From: an uncultured Geobacter sp.
Lineage (GTDB): Bacteria; Desulfobacterota; Desulfuromonadia; Geobacterales; DSM-12255
NCBI GenBank assembly: GCA_937860145.1
Contig: CALMBF010000178.1
Location: 1-43,167, forward strand
Reading direction: 5' to 3'
Length of the DNA: 43,167 nt
Under the pieces are notes generated by a model that ran no database searches, had not been told where the DNA came from, and saw nothing but the letters and a program-made list of their open reading frames with translations. Shown in pieces: positions 24,730-33,235 of this stretch (position 1 is the stretch's first letter; each line of letters starts with the position of its first letter). The translations under genes and the position numbers were made by a program.

Positions 24730-25857
24730 ATGTACCAGTTTCCCACCTACACCCCACCGGACTTCACCTCCCCGAGTCTGGTGAATGCCCCGCCTGCCAT
24801 GGTCCAGCCCGCACCTGCCGACGGCGTGCTCCCCGACAATTTCCACGCCACGTCGAATCACCCCGAGTATGTCCACCTGGGGGGGGGCGAATGGATCCTC
24901 CCCGTGGAGAGCCGCATGGATGCGGTATTCATCCTCCGGGGGAGAGAGCTGCAGGTGGTCGAGCCGCGGCGCGTCAGGCAGGGCGACCCCGTGGTCGTGG
25001 GGCGGGGGGAGAACGGAGAAGACGGCATTTATCTGCACAGCAGCGGGTTCGAAAAGGTGGACGAACCTGGTGACAAGTTCGCTTTCCGGTTCCGCGGCAC
25101 CCGGGAGACCCCCTTTTCCCGTTCCTACGACGATCTCTATGCACTGTTGCATCACGAGCGCGAGAGGGGGTGCATTCTCTGGGTGCTCGGCCCGGCGGTG
25201 GCCTTCGACAGGGACAGCCGCGAAGCCATGGCCGGCCTGATCGAAGCGGGCTTCTGCCATGCCCTCCTGGCCGGCAACGCCCTGGCGACCCACGACCTCG
25301 AAGCGGGAAGATTTCGTACCGGCCTCGGCCAGGACATCTACACCCAGGAACTGGTCCGGGGGGGGCATTACCACCACCTGGAGATCATCAACGACGTGCG
25401 CAGGCACGGTTCCATGGCGGCTGCCTGTGCCGCACTCGGCATACGCGACGGGATCATCCCTGCCTGCCTCCACCAGGGGATCCCCTATGTCCTGGCTGGC
25501 TCCATCCGGGATGACGGGCCCCTCCCCGAAGTCATTACCGACTCCTGCAACGCCCAGGATGCCATGCGTTTCCATGCCAGAAGGGCCACCACCGTCATCG
25601 CGCTGGCGACCCAGCTCCATGCCATTGCCGTGGGGAACATGATTTCCGGTTACCGGGTGCAGGATGGCGATCTCAGGCCCGTTTACTTCTACGTCGTCGA
25701 CATGTCCGAGTTTGCCGCCGACAAGCTGGCTAACCGGGGTTCCGCCCAGGTCAAGGCGATCATGACCAATGCCCAGGACTTCATCGTCAATCTCTGGCAC
25801 AACCTGCGGCCCGGTCAGCAGGCAACGGGTGCCGGCAGCGAGGTTTCCCGTCCATGA
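24730..25857 (+). CDS. TIGR00300-type ornithine cyclodeaminase (LOR/SDH-domain protein)
   Basis: A 375-residue protein of the TIGR00300/LOR-SDH family. Its C-terminal half has 'GNALATHDLEAGRF', 'YVLAGSIRDDGPLPEVITD' and 'LHAIAVGNMISG' motifs, the NAD-binding part that in archaea and in cyanobacterial AgrE/ArgZ has been shown to be an ornithine cyclodeaminase giving proline and ammonia. The N-terminal half is the LOR/SDH region; the guanidino-removing N-terminal domain of AgrE is absent. ATG 24730 has GAGGGG upstream; the in-frame TTG 24694 overlaps the promoter. It overlaps putA by 4 bases (ATGA). With PutA it would convert ornithine to proline to glutamate. The context is the main support for function. 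Confidence 0.8.
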   Translation: MYQFPTYTPPDFTSPSLVNAPPAMVQPAPADGVLPDNFHATSNHPEYVHLGGGEWILPVESRMDAVFILRGRELQVVEPRRVRQGDPVVVGRGENGEDGIYLHSSGFEKVDEPGDKFAFRFRGTRETPFSRSYDDLYALLHHERERGCILWVLGPAVAFDRDSREAMAGLIEAGFCHALLAGNALATHDLEAGRFRTGLGQDIYTQELVRGGHYHHLEIINDVRRHGSMAAACAALGIRDGIIPACLHQGIPYVLAGSIRDDGPLPEVITDSCNAQDAMRFHARRATTVIALATQLHAIAVGNMISGYRVQDGDLRPVYFYVVDMSEFAADKLANRGSAQVKAIMTNAQDFIVNLWHNLRPGQQATGAGSEVSRP

Positions 25858-28832
25858 CAGCCGATGAACTCAATGACAGGATCGTCACCCGGGGCAAGGG
25901 GATGTTCACCGCCATCCGCAACGAAAAGCCATCCCTCTTCGATACGGGCAGTATGCTCGGCAGGATCATGGAGTGGGCCATGCAGGATGACCGGTTCCGG
26001 ACCCGCCTGTTCCGCTTTGTCGACCTGTTCCCCACCCTGAAAACCGGCGAGCAGCTCTCGCGGCATATCCGCGAATACTTCGGCAGCGGCGAGGATCTCC
26101 CGCCGCTCCTCGCGGCGGCGGTCTCCAGTGCCGGTCTCCTGGGAAGTTTCGGCGGGACGGTCCTGTCCGTCGCCATCAGCACCAACATCCACGAGATGGC
26201 CAAGCAGTTCATCATCGGCGAGACACTCTCCAATGCGGTGCGCAATATCGGCAGGCTCCGTCGTGACGGATTCGCGTTCGCCGTCGACCTGCTGGGGGAG
26301 GCGACCCTCTCCCACGAGGAGACCGACCGGTATGCCGCCGGGTATCGCGAGCTCCTCCTCGCCCTGCAGCAGGCAGCCCCCGGATGGCATCCGCTTCCCG
26401 GCAGCGGTTCTGACCCCTCCCTCGACTGGGGGGATACCCCCATGATCAATATCGCCGTGAAACCTTCCGCCCTTTACTGCCTGGCAACCCCCCGGGATTT
26501 TGCAGGATCGGTCGAGGGGATCCTCACCCGTCTGCTGCCGATCGCCGCAAGGGTGCGCGACTGCGGCGCCGCTCTCTGTATCGACATGGAGAACACGGGC
26601 ATGAAAGGGATCACCCTCGAGGTCTATCGTCGTCTCAAGCAGGCCCATCCCGATTACCCCTGGCTGGGGATTGCCCTGCAGTCCTACCTGCGCGACACCG
26701 ACAGGGACCTGGGCGACCTGCTCGGCTGGGCGACACGGTCGGGTATCCCCGTGGCGGTCCGGCTCGTCAAGGGGGCCTACTGGGATTACGAGATGATCCG
26801 GGCCCGGCAGAACGGCTGGCCACCGCCGGTCTGGACCATCAAGGCCGAGAGTGACGCGGCCTTTGAGCGTCATGCGCGCACCATCCTCGAAAACCATGCC
26901 ATCTGCCATTTCGCCTGCGCCACCCACAATATCCGTTCCATTGCCGCAACGCTGGAGATGGCGGAGGAGCTGAAGGTCCCTCCCGGCCGCTACGAGTTCC
27001 AGGTCCTGTACGGCATGGCAGATCCCGTGCGGCGCGTCCTGCTGCAGCAGGCGGGGAGGATCCGCCTCTATGCCCCGTACGGTGAAATGGTGCCCGGCAT
27101 GGGGTACCTGGTGCGCCGGCTGCTGGAAAACACCGCCAACAGTTCATTTCTCCGCCGCACCTTTGCCGAGGAGATAGGCAGCGACCGGCTGCTGGAGAAC
27201 CCGGTGGTCGTTGCCGAAAGGGAGCGGGCTGAACGGGAGAAAAGGAGCGCAAAGGTGACCACCGATGTCTTCACGAACGAGCCGGCAGCGGATTTCACCC
27301 GCCCGGAGCTGGCGGAGGCCTTCAGGAGAGAGATCGCGACGGTGAGGGGCACATTCGGCGCCGACATACCGCTCTATATCGACGGGAGGGACGTGACCAC
27401 GGCCGACGGCGTGACCTCCGTCAACCCGGCAGACCCCGATGAGGTCGTGGGGAAGGTCTCCCTTGCCGGGGCAGGGGAGACAGCGGCCGCAGTCGCCGCG
27501 GCCCGGAACGCCTTTCCCGCGTGGCGGGATACGTCCCACGCCGCCAGGGTGGAGATCATGCGCCGTGCCGCGACCCTGATGCGGGAACGGCTGGTTGGAC
27601 TGGCCGCCCTCCAGGTGCTGGAGATCGGCAAGCAGTGGGACCAGGCGTATGCCGACGTCACCGAGGCGATCGACTTCCTGGAATTCTATTCCCGGCAGAT
27701 GCTCCGCCTGGGCGAACCGGTGCAACTCGGCACCGTGCCGGGAGAAACCAACCGTCTCCTCTATGAACCGTGCGGGGTGGCCGCGGTCATCGCCCCGTGG
27801 AATTTCCCCCTGGCCATCAGTTGCGGCATGACTGCGGCTGCCCTGGTGACGGGCAACTGCGTCGTGTACAAACCCTCCTGCCTGACCCCCGTGACCGGTC
27901 GCAGGCTGGCCGACATCTACCGCGAGGCAGGGATTCCACCCGGCGTGTTCAACTACCTCCCGGGCAGCGGGGCTGTCATGGGTGATTTCCTGGTTTCGTC
28001 AACGGAGGTGGACCTGATCGCCTTTACCGGTTCCAGCGATACCGGCCTCGGCATCATCGAGAAGTGCTCGGCCCGGCGTGCCGGGCAGCGGGGGATAACA
28101 CGGGTGATCTGCGAAATGGGGGGAAAGAACGCCGCCATTGTCGACGACGATGCCGACCTGGACGAGGTCATCCCCCAGATCCTCCAGTCGGCCTTCGGAT
28201 TCCAGGGACAGAAGTGTTCCGCCTGCTCCCGGGTCATTGTCCTGGAGAGTATCTACGACCAGTTCGTGACAAGGTTCGTCCGGGCGTCGGCCAGCCTGAC
28301 CGCCGGCCCGGCGGAGAATCCCGCCTTCTCATTCGGCCCGGTGGCCGACGGCGAACAGCGGCGCAAGATACTCGATTACATCGAAATCGGCAGGAATGAG
28401 GGGAAACTTCTCTACCAGGGGACCGTGCCGGAGGGGAAGGGGTATTACGTCCCGTTGACGATCTTCAGCGATATCCGTCCCGAGCACCGCCTGGCCCGGG
28501 AGGAGATCTTCGGACCGGTGCTCGCCGTCATGAGGGCAAAGGATTTCTCTACCGCCCTTGCCCTTGCCAACAGCACCCCCCAGGCGCTTACCGGCTCCGT
28601 GTTCAGCCGCAGCCCTGCCAACCTGGAACGGGCTGCCGGGGAATTCCGGGTCGGCAATCTCTATCTGAATCGGGGATGCACCGGTGCCTTGGTGGAGCGT
28701 CAACCCTTTGGGGGTTTCCGTCTCTCCGGTGGCGGCACCAAGGCAGGGGGGAGGGATTACCTGCTCAGCTTCATGATTTCGAGGGTCGTGACGGAAAATA
28801 CCATGAGGAGGGGATTCGCTCCCACGGAGTAG
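25854..28832 (+). CDS. putA: Bifunctional proline dehydrogenase / glutamate-semialdehyde dehydrogenase PutA
   Basis: A 992-residue fused enzyme. The N-terminal half is an FAD-linked proline dehydrogenase barrel ('IDMENTGMKGITLEVY', 'RLVKGAYWDYEM', 'YGMADPVRR'); the C-terminal half is an aldehyde dehydrogenase with catalytic Cys788 ('GQKCSAC') and general base Glu754 ('CEMGGKN'). It oxidises proline to P5C and then to glutamate with channelling between the sites. The size matches the minimal type A PutA whose structure is known from Geobacter sulfurreducens; it lacks the DNA-binding RHH domain, so it does not repress its own gene. The ATGA overlap couples it to the ornithine cyclodeaminase. 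Its stop is one base from the convergent recQ stop. Confidence 0.95.
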   Translation: MTADELNDRIVTRGKGMFTAIRNEKPSLFDTGSMLGRIMEWAMQDDRFRTRLFRFVDLFPTLKTGEQLSRHIREYFGSGEDLPPLLAAAVSSAGLLGSFGGTVLSVAISTNIHEMAKQFIIGETLSNAVRNIGRLRRDGFAFAVDLLGEATLSHEETDRYAAGYRELLLALQQAAPGWHPLPGSGSDPSLDWGDTPMINIAVKPSALYCLATPRDFAGSVEGILTRLLPIAARVRDCGAALCIDMENTGMKGITLEVYRRLKQAHPDYPWLGIALQSYLRDTDRDLGDLLGWATRSGIPVAVRLVKGAYWDYEMIRARQNGWPPPVWTIKAESDAAFERHARTILENHAICHFACATHNIRSIAATLEMAEELKVPPGRYEFQVLYGMADPVRRVLLQQAGRIRLYAPYGEMVPGMGYLVRRLLENTANSSFLRRTFAEEIGSDRLLENPVVVAERERAEREKRSAKVTTDVFTNEPAADFTRPELAEAFRREIATVRGTFGADIPLYIDGRDVTTADGVTSVNPADPDEVVGKVSLAGAGETAAAVAAARNAFPAWRDTSHAARVEIMRRAATLMRERLVGLAALQVLEIGKQWDQAYADVTEAIDFLEFYSRQMLRLGEPVQLGTVPGETNRLLYEPCGVAAVIAPWNFPLAISCGMTAAALVTGNCVVYKPSCLTPVTGRRLADIYREAGIPPGVFNYLPGSGAVMGDFLVSSTEVDLIAFTGSSDTGLGIIEKCSARRAGQRGITRVICEMGGKNAAIVDDDADLDEVIPQILQSAFGFQGQKCSACSRVIVLESIYDQFVTRFVRASASLTAGPAENPAFSFGPVADGEQRRKILDYIEIGRNEGKLLYQGTVPEGKGYYVPLTIFSDIRPEHRLAREEIFGPVLAVMRAKDFSTALALANSTPQALTGSVFSRSPANLERAAGEFRVGNLYLNRGCTGALVERQPFGGFRLSGGGTKAGGRDYLLSFMISRVVTENTMRRGFAPTE

Positions 28833-28833
28833 G

Positions 28834-30648
28834 TCAATCCAGGCGGGATACCTGGCAATACTCCCTAATGGTCGTGAGGAACTCTTCGCCGTACCGTGCC
28901 AGCTTGTGTTCGCCGACGCCGCTTACCTGGAGCATCTCCTCCGCACTCCGCGGCCGTATCGCGGCCATGGCCACCAGGGTCGCATCGCTGAACACGACAA
29001 AGGGGGGCACCTGCTGGGCATCAGCCAGTCTCTTGCGCACGGTCCGGAGCTCCTGGAACAGCCCCTCGTCGTACACATGGTTATCCCGTTCCTTCCTGGC
29101 CGGACGTTTCAGCGACGCGGTCCGCTCACGCTGTCTTGCCAGTGAGAGTCTCTCCTCCCCCCTGAGGAGGGGGCGCGCCTTTTCCGTCAACCGCAGTACC
29201 GAGTAATTCCCCACGTCCTGCTGCAGGTACCCCAGGTGCACGAGCTGGCGGTAGATGCCCCCCCATTCATCGTGGGAGAGGTGACGACCGATGCCGTAGG
29301 TCGAGAGCCTGTCGTGCCCCAGCTGCAGCACCCGCTGCCCCTCCGACCCCCGCAACACGTCGACGAGGTGACCGATACCGAAACGCTGACCGGTGCGGAA
29401 CACGCAGGAGAGTGCCTTCTGGGCATCCACCGTCGCGTCGTACGTTTCCGGCGGGTTGAGACAGACATCGCAGTTTCCGCACTCCTCCGGAAGATCCTCC
29501 CCGAAGTAACCGAGCAGCACGCGACGTCGGCAGGTCTGCGCCTCGGCGAACCCGACCATGGCGTTCAGCTTGTGCAGGTCGATCCGGTTCTGTTCGGCGT
29601 TCCCTCCCGACTCTATCAGTGACCGGGCGATCGCTATGTCGCCGTAGCCGAAGAGGAGCAGGGCCTCGGCGGGAAGTCCGTCGCGCCCGGCACGACCGGT
29701 CTCCTGGTAGTAGCTCTCGATGTTGCGCGGCAGGTCGTAGTGGACGACGAAGCGGACGTTCGGCTTGTCTATACCCATGCCGAACGCTACCGTTGCCACG
29801 ACGATGCGCAGGTCGTCCCGCAGGAACGCTTCCTGGACCCGCTCCCGCTCCCTGTCGGGGAGTCCGGCATGATACGGGGCCGCGCTGATCCCCGCGGCGC
29901 TGAGGCGTTCGGCGACCTCCTCGACCCGTTTGCGCGACAGGGCATACACGATACCCGCCTCGTCCCGGTGGTCATCGAGAAAATGGGCCAGTTGCAGGGC
30001 GGGTTTCTGTTTCGGGATGACCGTGTAGCGGATATTGGGACGATCGAACCCTGAAAGGTAACAGGGGGCATCGGCGAGCCCGAGACGGTTGATGATGTCG
30101 CTGCGGGTATGGGCGTCCGCCGTGGCGGTGAGGGCGACCAGGGGGACGTCGGGGAAGAGCTGCCGGAGCCTGCCGAGTTGGACGTATTCGGGTCGGAAAT
30201 CGTGACCCCACTGGGACACGCAGTGGGCTTCGTCGATGGCGAAGAGGGAGACGGTGATCCCGGCCAGCCGCTCCAGGAACGAATCGCTCAGGAGGCGTTC
30301 GGGCGCGACGTAGAGGAGTTTCAGCCTTCCGGCGTGGAGGTCCGCCAGCACCCTGCGCGACTCGGTCTCCCCCAGGGACGAATTGTAGCAGGCGGCTGAC
30401 ACGCCGGAGGCGAGGAGGGCATCGACCTGGTCCTTCATCAGGGAGATCAGGGGGGAGACGACGATGGCCACCCCCTCCCGGTGCAGGGCGGGGATCTGGT
30501 AGCAGAGGGATTTACCCCCGCCGGTGGGCATGAGGACAAAGGCATCCCGCCCCTCGATGAGCGCGGCGATGATCGACTCCTGGTGGAGGCGGAAGGAATC
30601 GTAGCCGAAAACGGTTTTCAGGGTCTGTCGGGGAGTCATGGTCACCAT
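28834..30648 (-). CDS. recQ: ATP-dependent DNA helicase RecQ
   Basis: A 604-residue RecQ. Walker A 'MPTGGGKS' has Lys46; the DEAH box is in '[18 protein letters not shown]', the RecQ-specific aromatic loop; motif VI '[10 protein letters not shown]' is intact. The Zn-binding Cys set ('[11 protein letters not shown]...CGNCDVC') and winged helix follow, with an HRDC domain in the last 70 residues. A 3'-5' helicase for recombination and fork repair. Start is taken as ATG 30648; ATG 30639 is possible. It lies 6 bases after the acpH stop, so it is probably the last gene of the NRDE-acpH-recQ run. Confidence 0.93.
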   Translation of the reverse strand: MVTMTPRQTLKTVFGYDSFRLHQESIIAALIEGRDAFVLMPTGGGKSLCYQIPALHREGVAIVVSPLISLMKDQVDALLASGVSAACYNSSLGETESRRVLADLHAGRLKLLYVAPERLLSDSFLERLAGITVSLFAIDEAHCVSQWGHDFRPEYVQLGRLRQLFPDVPLVALTATADAHTRSDIINRLGLADAPCYLSGFDRPNIRYTVIPKQKPALQLAHFLDDHRDEAGIVYALSRKRVEEVAERLSAAGISAAPYHAGLPDRERERVQEAFLRDDLRIVVATVAFGMGIDKPNVRFVVHYDLPRNIESYYQETGRAGRDGLPAEALLLFGYGDIAIARSLIESGGNAEQNRIDLHKLNAMVGFAEAQTCRRRVLLGYFGEDLPEECGNCDVCLNPPETYDATVDAQKALSCVFRTGQRFGIGHLVDVLRGSEGQRVLQLGHDRLSTYGIGRHLSHDEWGGIYRQLVHLGYLQQDVGNYSVLRLTEKARPLLRGEERLSLARQRERTASLKRPARKERDNHVYDEGLFQELRTVRKRLADAQQVPPFVVFSDATLVAMAAIRPRSAEEMLQVSGVGEHKLARYGEEFLTTIREYCQVSRLD

Positions 30649-30654
30649 GAGACT

Positions 30655-31251
30655 TCAAAGGTCGGGTCGTGCAGAGTCGTCACTCACCGTTGCCGCATAG
30701 GCGATGATTGCCGGGGTGAAGACGCGGAAATCGGCGAAAAGCACGTCATGTACTCTTACCAGTTCGCGTTCCGAACCGGCAAGGGGATTCTGCCGGCCGA
30801 TGCGGCGGGATATCCGCGCAAGGGCCCTGCCGATGCCTTCGATGGAACCGTAGGACGGGAGCAGTTCATCGAAGATGACCGGCAGGAGTGGTTCCATGGC
30901 AGCGGGGATCGCGTGGCGGTGAGCCGAGACGACCTTGCGGGAGCGGCGGAGGAAACCGTCGAACGACTCCTGTGACCAGGCGCTCCAGTCGGTCACGAGA
31001 AAATAGTCGTAAAACATGTCCACCATGATCCCCCGGTACAGGCCATACGCAGGGGAGAGCCTGCCTCGGCTGCGCCGGAACGGCACGCTCTTCTCGGCGT
31101 AGGAGTCGATGCGGCGGTGCAGCTCGACACCCTTGCGGATCCTCGCGGGAAAGCGGTCCTCCAGCGGCCCCTTGACGAAATCACCCATGAAATTCCCCAC
31201 CAGGAGCTCGTCGTCGTCTCCCGACAGGAGCATGTGGAAGAGAAAGTTCAT
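30655..31251 (-). CDS. acpH: ACP phosphodiesterase-like protein (AcpH/DUF479)
   Basis: A 198-residue protein of the AcpH family: 'GNFMGDFVKG' near the N-terminus, 'LHRRIDSYAEKS' and 'DMFYDYFL' carry the conserved His and Asp of this metal-dependent HD-like phosphodiesterase. In E. coli AcpH removes the 4'-phosphopantetheine arm from ACP. The start ATG (31251) overlaps the NRDE stop (ATGA), so the two are coupled. Whether it acts on the dedicated ACP of the biosynthetic operon or on AcpP is unknown. Confidence 0.87.
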   Translation of the reverse strand: MNFLFHMLLSGDDDELLVGNFMGDFVKGPLEDRFPARIRKGVELHRRIDSYAEKSVPFRRSRGRLSPAYGLYRGIMVDMFYDYFLVTDWSAWSQESFDGFLRRSRKVVSAHRHAIPAAMEPLLPVIFDELLPSYGSIEGIGRALARISRRIGRQNPLAGSERELVRVHDVLFADFRVFTPAIIAYAATVSDDSARPDL

Positions 31252-32024
31252 GGACCGGGCACCGCCGTGAGCCTGAAGGAGAAGGAGAGGGGGGTCAGCC
31301 CCGGCAGGTCGTGGCTCAGCTCCGTGAACCGGACCTCTCCGTCGCGGCTGACGGTGATCACGCTCGTGGAGCGGGTTGCATAGCGCTCGCCCTGTATGAA
31401 GATGGGGGAGAGAAACCGCTCGAACTCGGGTCCTATCCCCGTGTCGGGCAGCTGCTCGTCGGCGAAGGGTGACGGGTCGGCCATGGCCTGGAGCAGGTCG
31501 TCGTGACGAAGGTCATCCCGCGTCAGCAGCCGTTCGAGACGCGCCTTCGCCTCGACCAGCTTGGGCCAGCGCGTGTCGAGGAGATGGTTGGAGAGCCCGT
31601 GGATACCCGGGCTGACCGGGCCGGAGGAACCGCCCCGGTTGGTGAAGTAGTACAGCTCACCGACCGTGCCGTAGACCAGGTTGAAACCGTCGTACTGTCC
31701 GGCGTCCCGCTGCAGCCGGGCATGCAGTCCTTTGGCGGTCATGGTCCCGTCCCGCAGGTACTCCGCCACCAGGGAGCCGCGGGACGGTGGATTGGTGACC
31801 TGCTGGCGCGGGTCACGGTAATTGGTGACCGCCGCCACCTTCCCGGCAGTGGTGACCCCCAGCCAGGTTCCGCCTCCCTGCAGATCCCGGCCGGCCAGGA
31901 CAAACGGGGCATCGCTCCAGAACGAGGCAGGTTCGGTGGGCCGGTCGCGGTACTCGTCACGGTTGGCCATCAGGACGAGACGGTAACGGGGGTGACTGTC
32001 GTGGGCAAAGGCAATCAGGCACAT
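31248..32024 (-). CDS. NRDE/TANGO2-family protein
   Basis: A 258-residue protein beginning 'MCLIAFA' with 'LVMANRDEYRDRP', the NRDE motif of the TANGO2-like family, and later 'GLSNHLLDTRWPK'. After Met removal the Cys would be N-terminal, as in Ntn-hydrolases; the enzymatic activity of the family is not settled. ATG 32024 was chosen since the Cys2 start is conserved; longer upstream readings have no match and overlap the small gene. It overlaps acpH by 4 bases. Confidence 0.87.
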   Translation of the reverse strand: MCLIAFAHDSHPRYRLVLMANRDEYRDRPTEPASFWSDAPFVLAGRDLQGGGTWLGVTTAGKVAAVTNYRDPRQQVTNPPSRGSLVAEYLRDGTMTAKGLHARLQRDAGQYDGFNLVYGTVGELYYFTNRGGSSGPVSPGIHGLSNHLLDTRWPKLVEAKARLERLLTRDDLRHDDLLQAMADPSPFADEQLPDTGIGPEFERFLSPIFIQGERYATRSTSVITVSRDGEVRFTELSHDLPGLTPLSFSFRLTAVPGP

Positions 32025-32034
32025 CGTGGCATCA

Positions 32035-32229
32035 TCAGCAGCTGCGTTCCTCTTTGGCCTTGCGGTAGAAATCGATGAGAAACTCCGAGTCCTTGGGGGA
32101 AAGATTGAACTTGAAGATCGCCTGCTGCACCAGGGGTCCGAGGGGTTGCTCCCCGTCATCCTGCAGGTTGTCGGATATCCACTTGATGGCGCGGTGCAGC
32201 TCTTCTCCCTCGGGGAGGATGGTGCTCAT
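32035..32229 (-). CDS. Conserved small protein, unknown function
   Basis: A 64-residue soluble, acidic and helical protein: 'LPEGEELHRAIKWISDNL' and 'AIFKFNLSPKDSEFLIDFYR' are its two helices. It resembles small uncharacterised proteins often seen in Geobacter-type genomes. AAGGAG lies about 10 bases before ATG 32229. It is followed 10 bases later by the NRDE gene and is likely the first gene of the NRDE-acpH-recQ operon. No function can be assigned. Confidence 0.75.
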   Translation of the reverse strand: MSTILPEGEELHRAIKWISDNLQDDGEQPLGPLVQQAIFKFNLSPKDSEFLIDFYRKAKEERSC

Positions 32230-32331
32230 GGTCGTCGTACTCCTTGCATGGTATGAAAACGCCCGGAGGCGCTGACCGATTCCGCCGGCCGCTCACAGTA
32301 TCGCCCAAAGCAGCCCGTAACACAACCCCGT

Positions 32332-33189
32332 TCAGCGGAACAGGTCGTCGAACAGCAACAGGTAATCGGTGTCCTGCATGGTCAGGTTCTGCCTGTTGAG
32401 CCCCTTGAATTCGGGAAGGATCACCCGGTAGGCTGCCGCATCGCCCCCCATCTCCCCCGGCGCCCCTTTTTTCAGGGCATGGCCGGTTCCAAGCAACGCC
32501 ACCATGGTATATCCCGGGTACTCCTTCTGGAATGCCTGCATCCGCCTGGCCATGTGCCGGTTCCAGAGCACCTGGGCTTCGCAGAAATGGGCGAATGCCT
32601 TGTCGTCCCGTGCGTGGTTGGCATAGGCCTGGCGCAGCAGGATCATGTAGGCCGGGCTGACGTCACAGGTGATGTCCGCGGGGAGCAGGCGCCGCTCTGA
32701 AGGGGTGAGGGCAGCGAACCCCTGCCGGGCCACCTTCCGACTGATATCGGTCGGCAGGTTGAGGCCGTACAGGCGGATCCGGTTATCCCGGGCGAAGGTG
32801 AATATCTCACGGTAGTACCTCCACGGGACGTTCCACTCCGTGCGGTACAGTTCCATGAACTGCTCCGGGGGGAGCTTACCGGCAACCCACTGGTCCAGTT
32901 TTTCCTGGCTGGCGGCTGTGAACATCTCCAGGCCGATGGCAAGGGGGCGACCACTGGCGTGCAGCGCCTTGATCAGTTCCAGCTGGGCGGCATGGTGGCG
33001 CTCATCGGTGTGGTTTTCCGCCATGAAAATGAACCGGACGGTGCCGGTTTCGGCAACCAGGCGTTTGAAGTCGATCACCTGGCGGTCGGACAGGCGCATG
33101 ACCAGGTCGGTGGTGGCGGCAGAGGAGACAGACGCCAGGACGAGGATAGTCACGCACAGGAACAGGATGGTCCGTGCAACAGGGTGCAG
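32332..33189 (-). CDS. ChaN-like exported protein, probable CTG start
   Basis: A ChaN/DUF399-family protein of about 285 residues: 'VRFIFMAENHTDERHHAAQLELIKAL' type start, then 'LPTDISRKVARQGF' and 'VALLGTGHALK' motifs of this haem/iron-associated outer-membrane lipoprotein family. A hydrophobic export signal (ending 'ASVSSA') precedes it. No ATG, GTG or TTG stands in frame before that signal without running into the upstream kinase gene; CTG 33189, 7 bases after GGGGGA, is the best fit. GTG 33153 would leave a signal too short. No Cys lipobox is present, so it is likely soluble in the periplasm. The start is uncertain; the domain call is firm. Confidence 0.75.
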   Translation of the reverse strand: MHPVARTILFLCVTILVLASVSSAATTDLVMRLSDRQVIDFKRLVAETGTVRFIFMAENHTDERHHAAQLELIKALHASGRPLAIGLEMFTAASQEKLDQWVAGKLPPEQFMELYRTEWNVPWRYYREIFTFARDNRIRLYGLNLPTDISRKVARQGFAALTPSERRLLPADITCDVSPAYMILLRQAYANHARDDKAFAHFCEAQVLWNRHMARRMQAFQKEYPGYTMVALLGTGHALKKGAPGEMGGDAAAYRVILPEFKGLNRQNLTMQDTDYLLLFDDLFR

Positions 33190-33235
33190 GACATGATCCC
33201 CCAGCGTACGAGAGCGACAGGTGAACTGGAACCGG

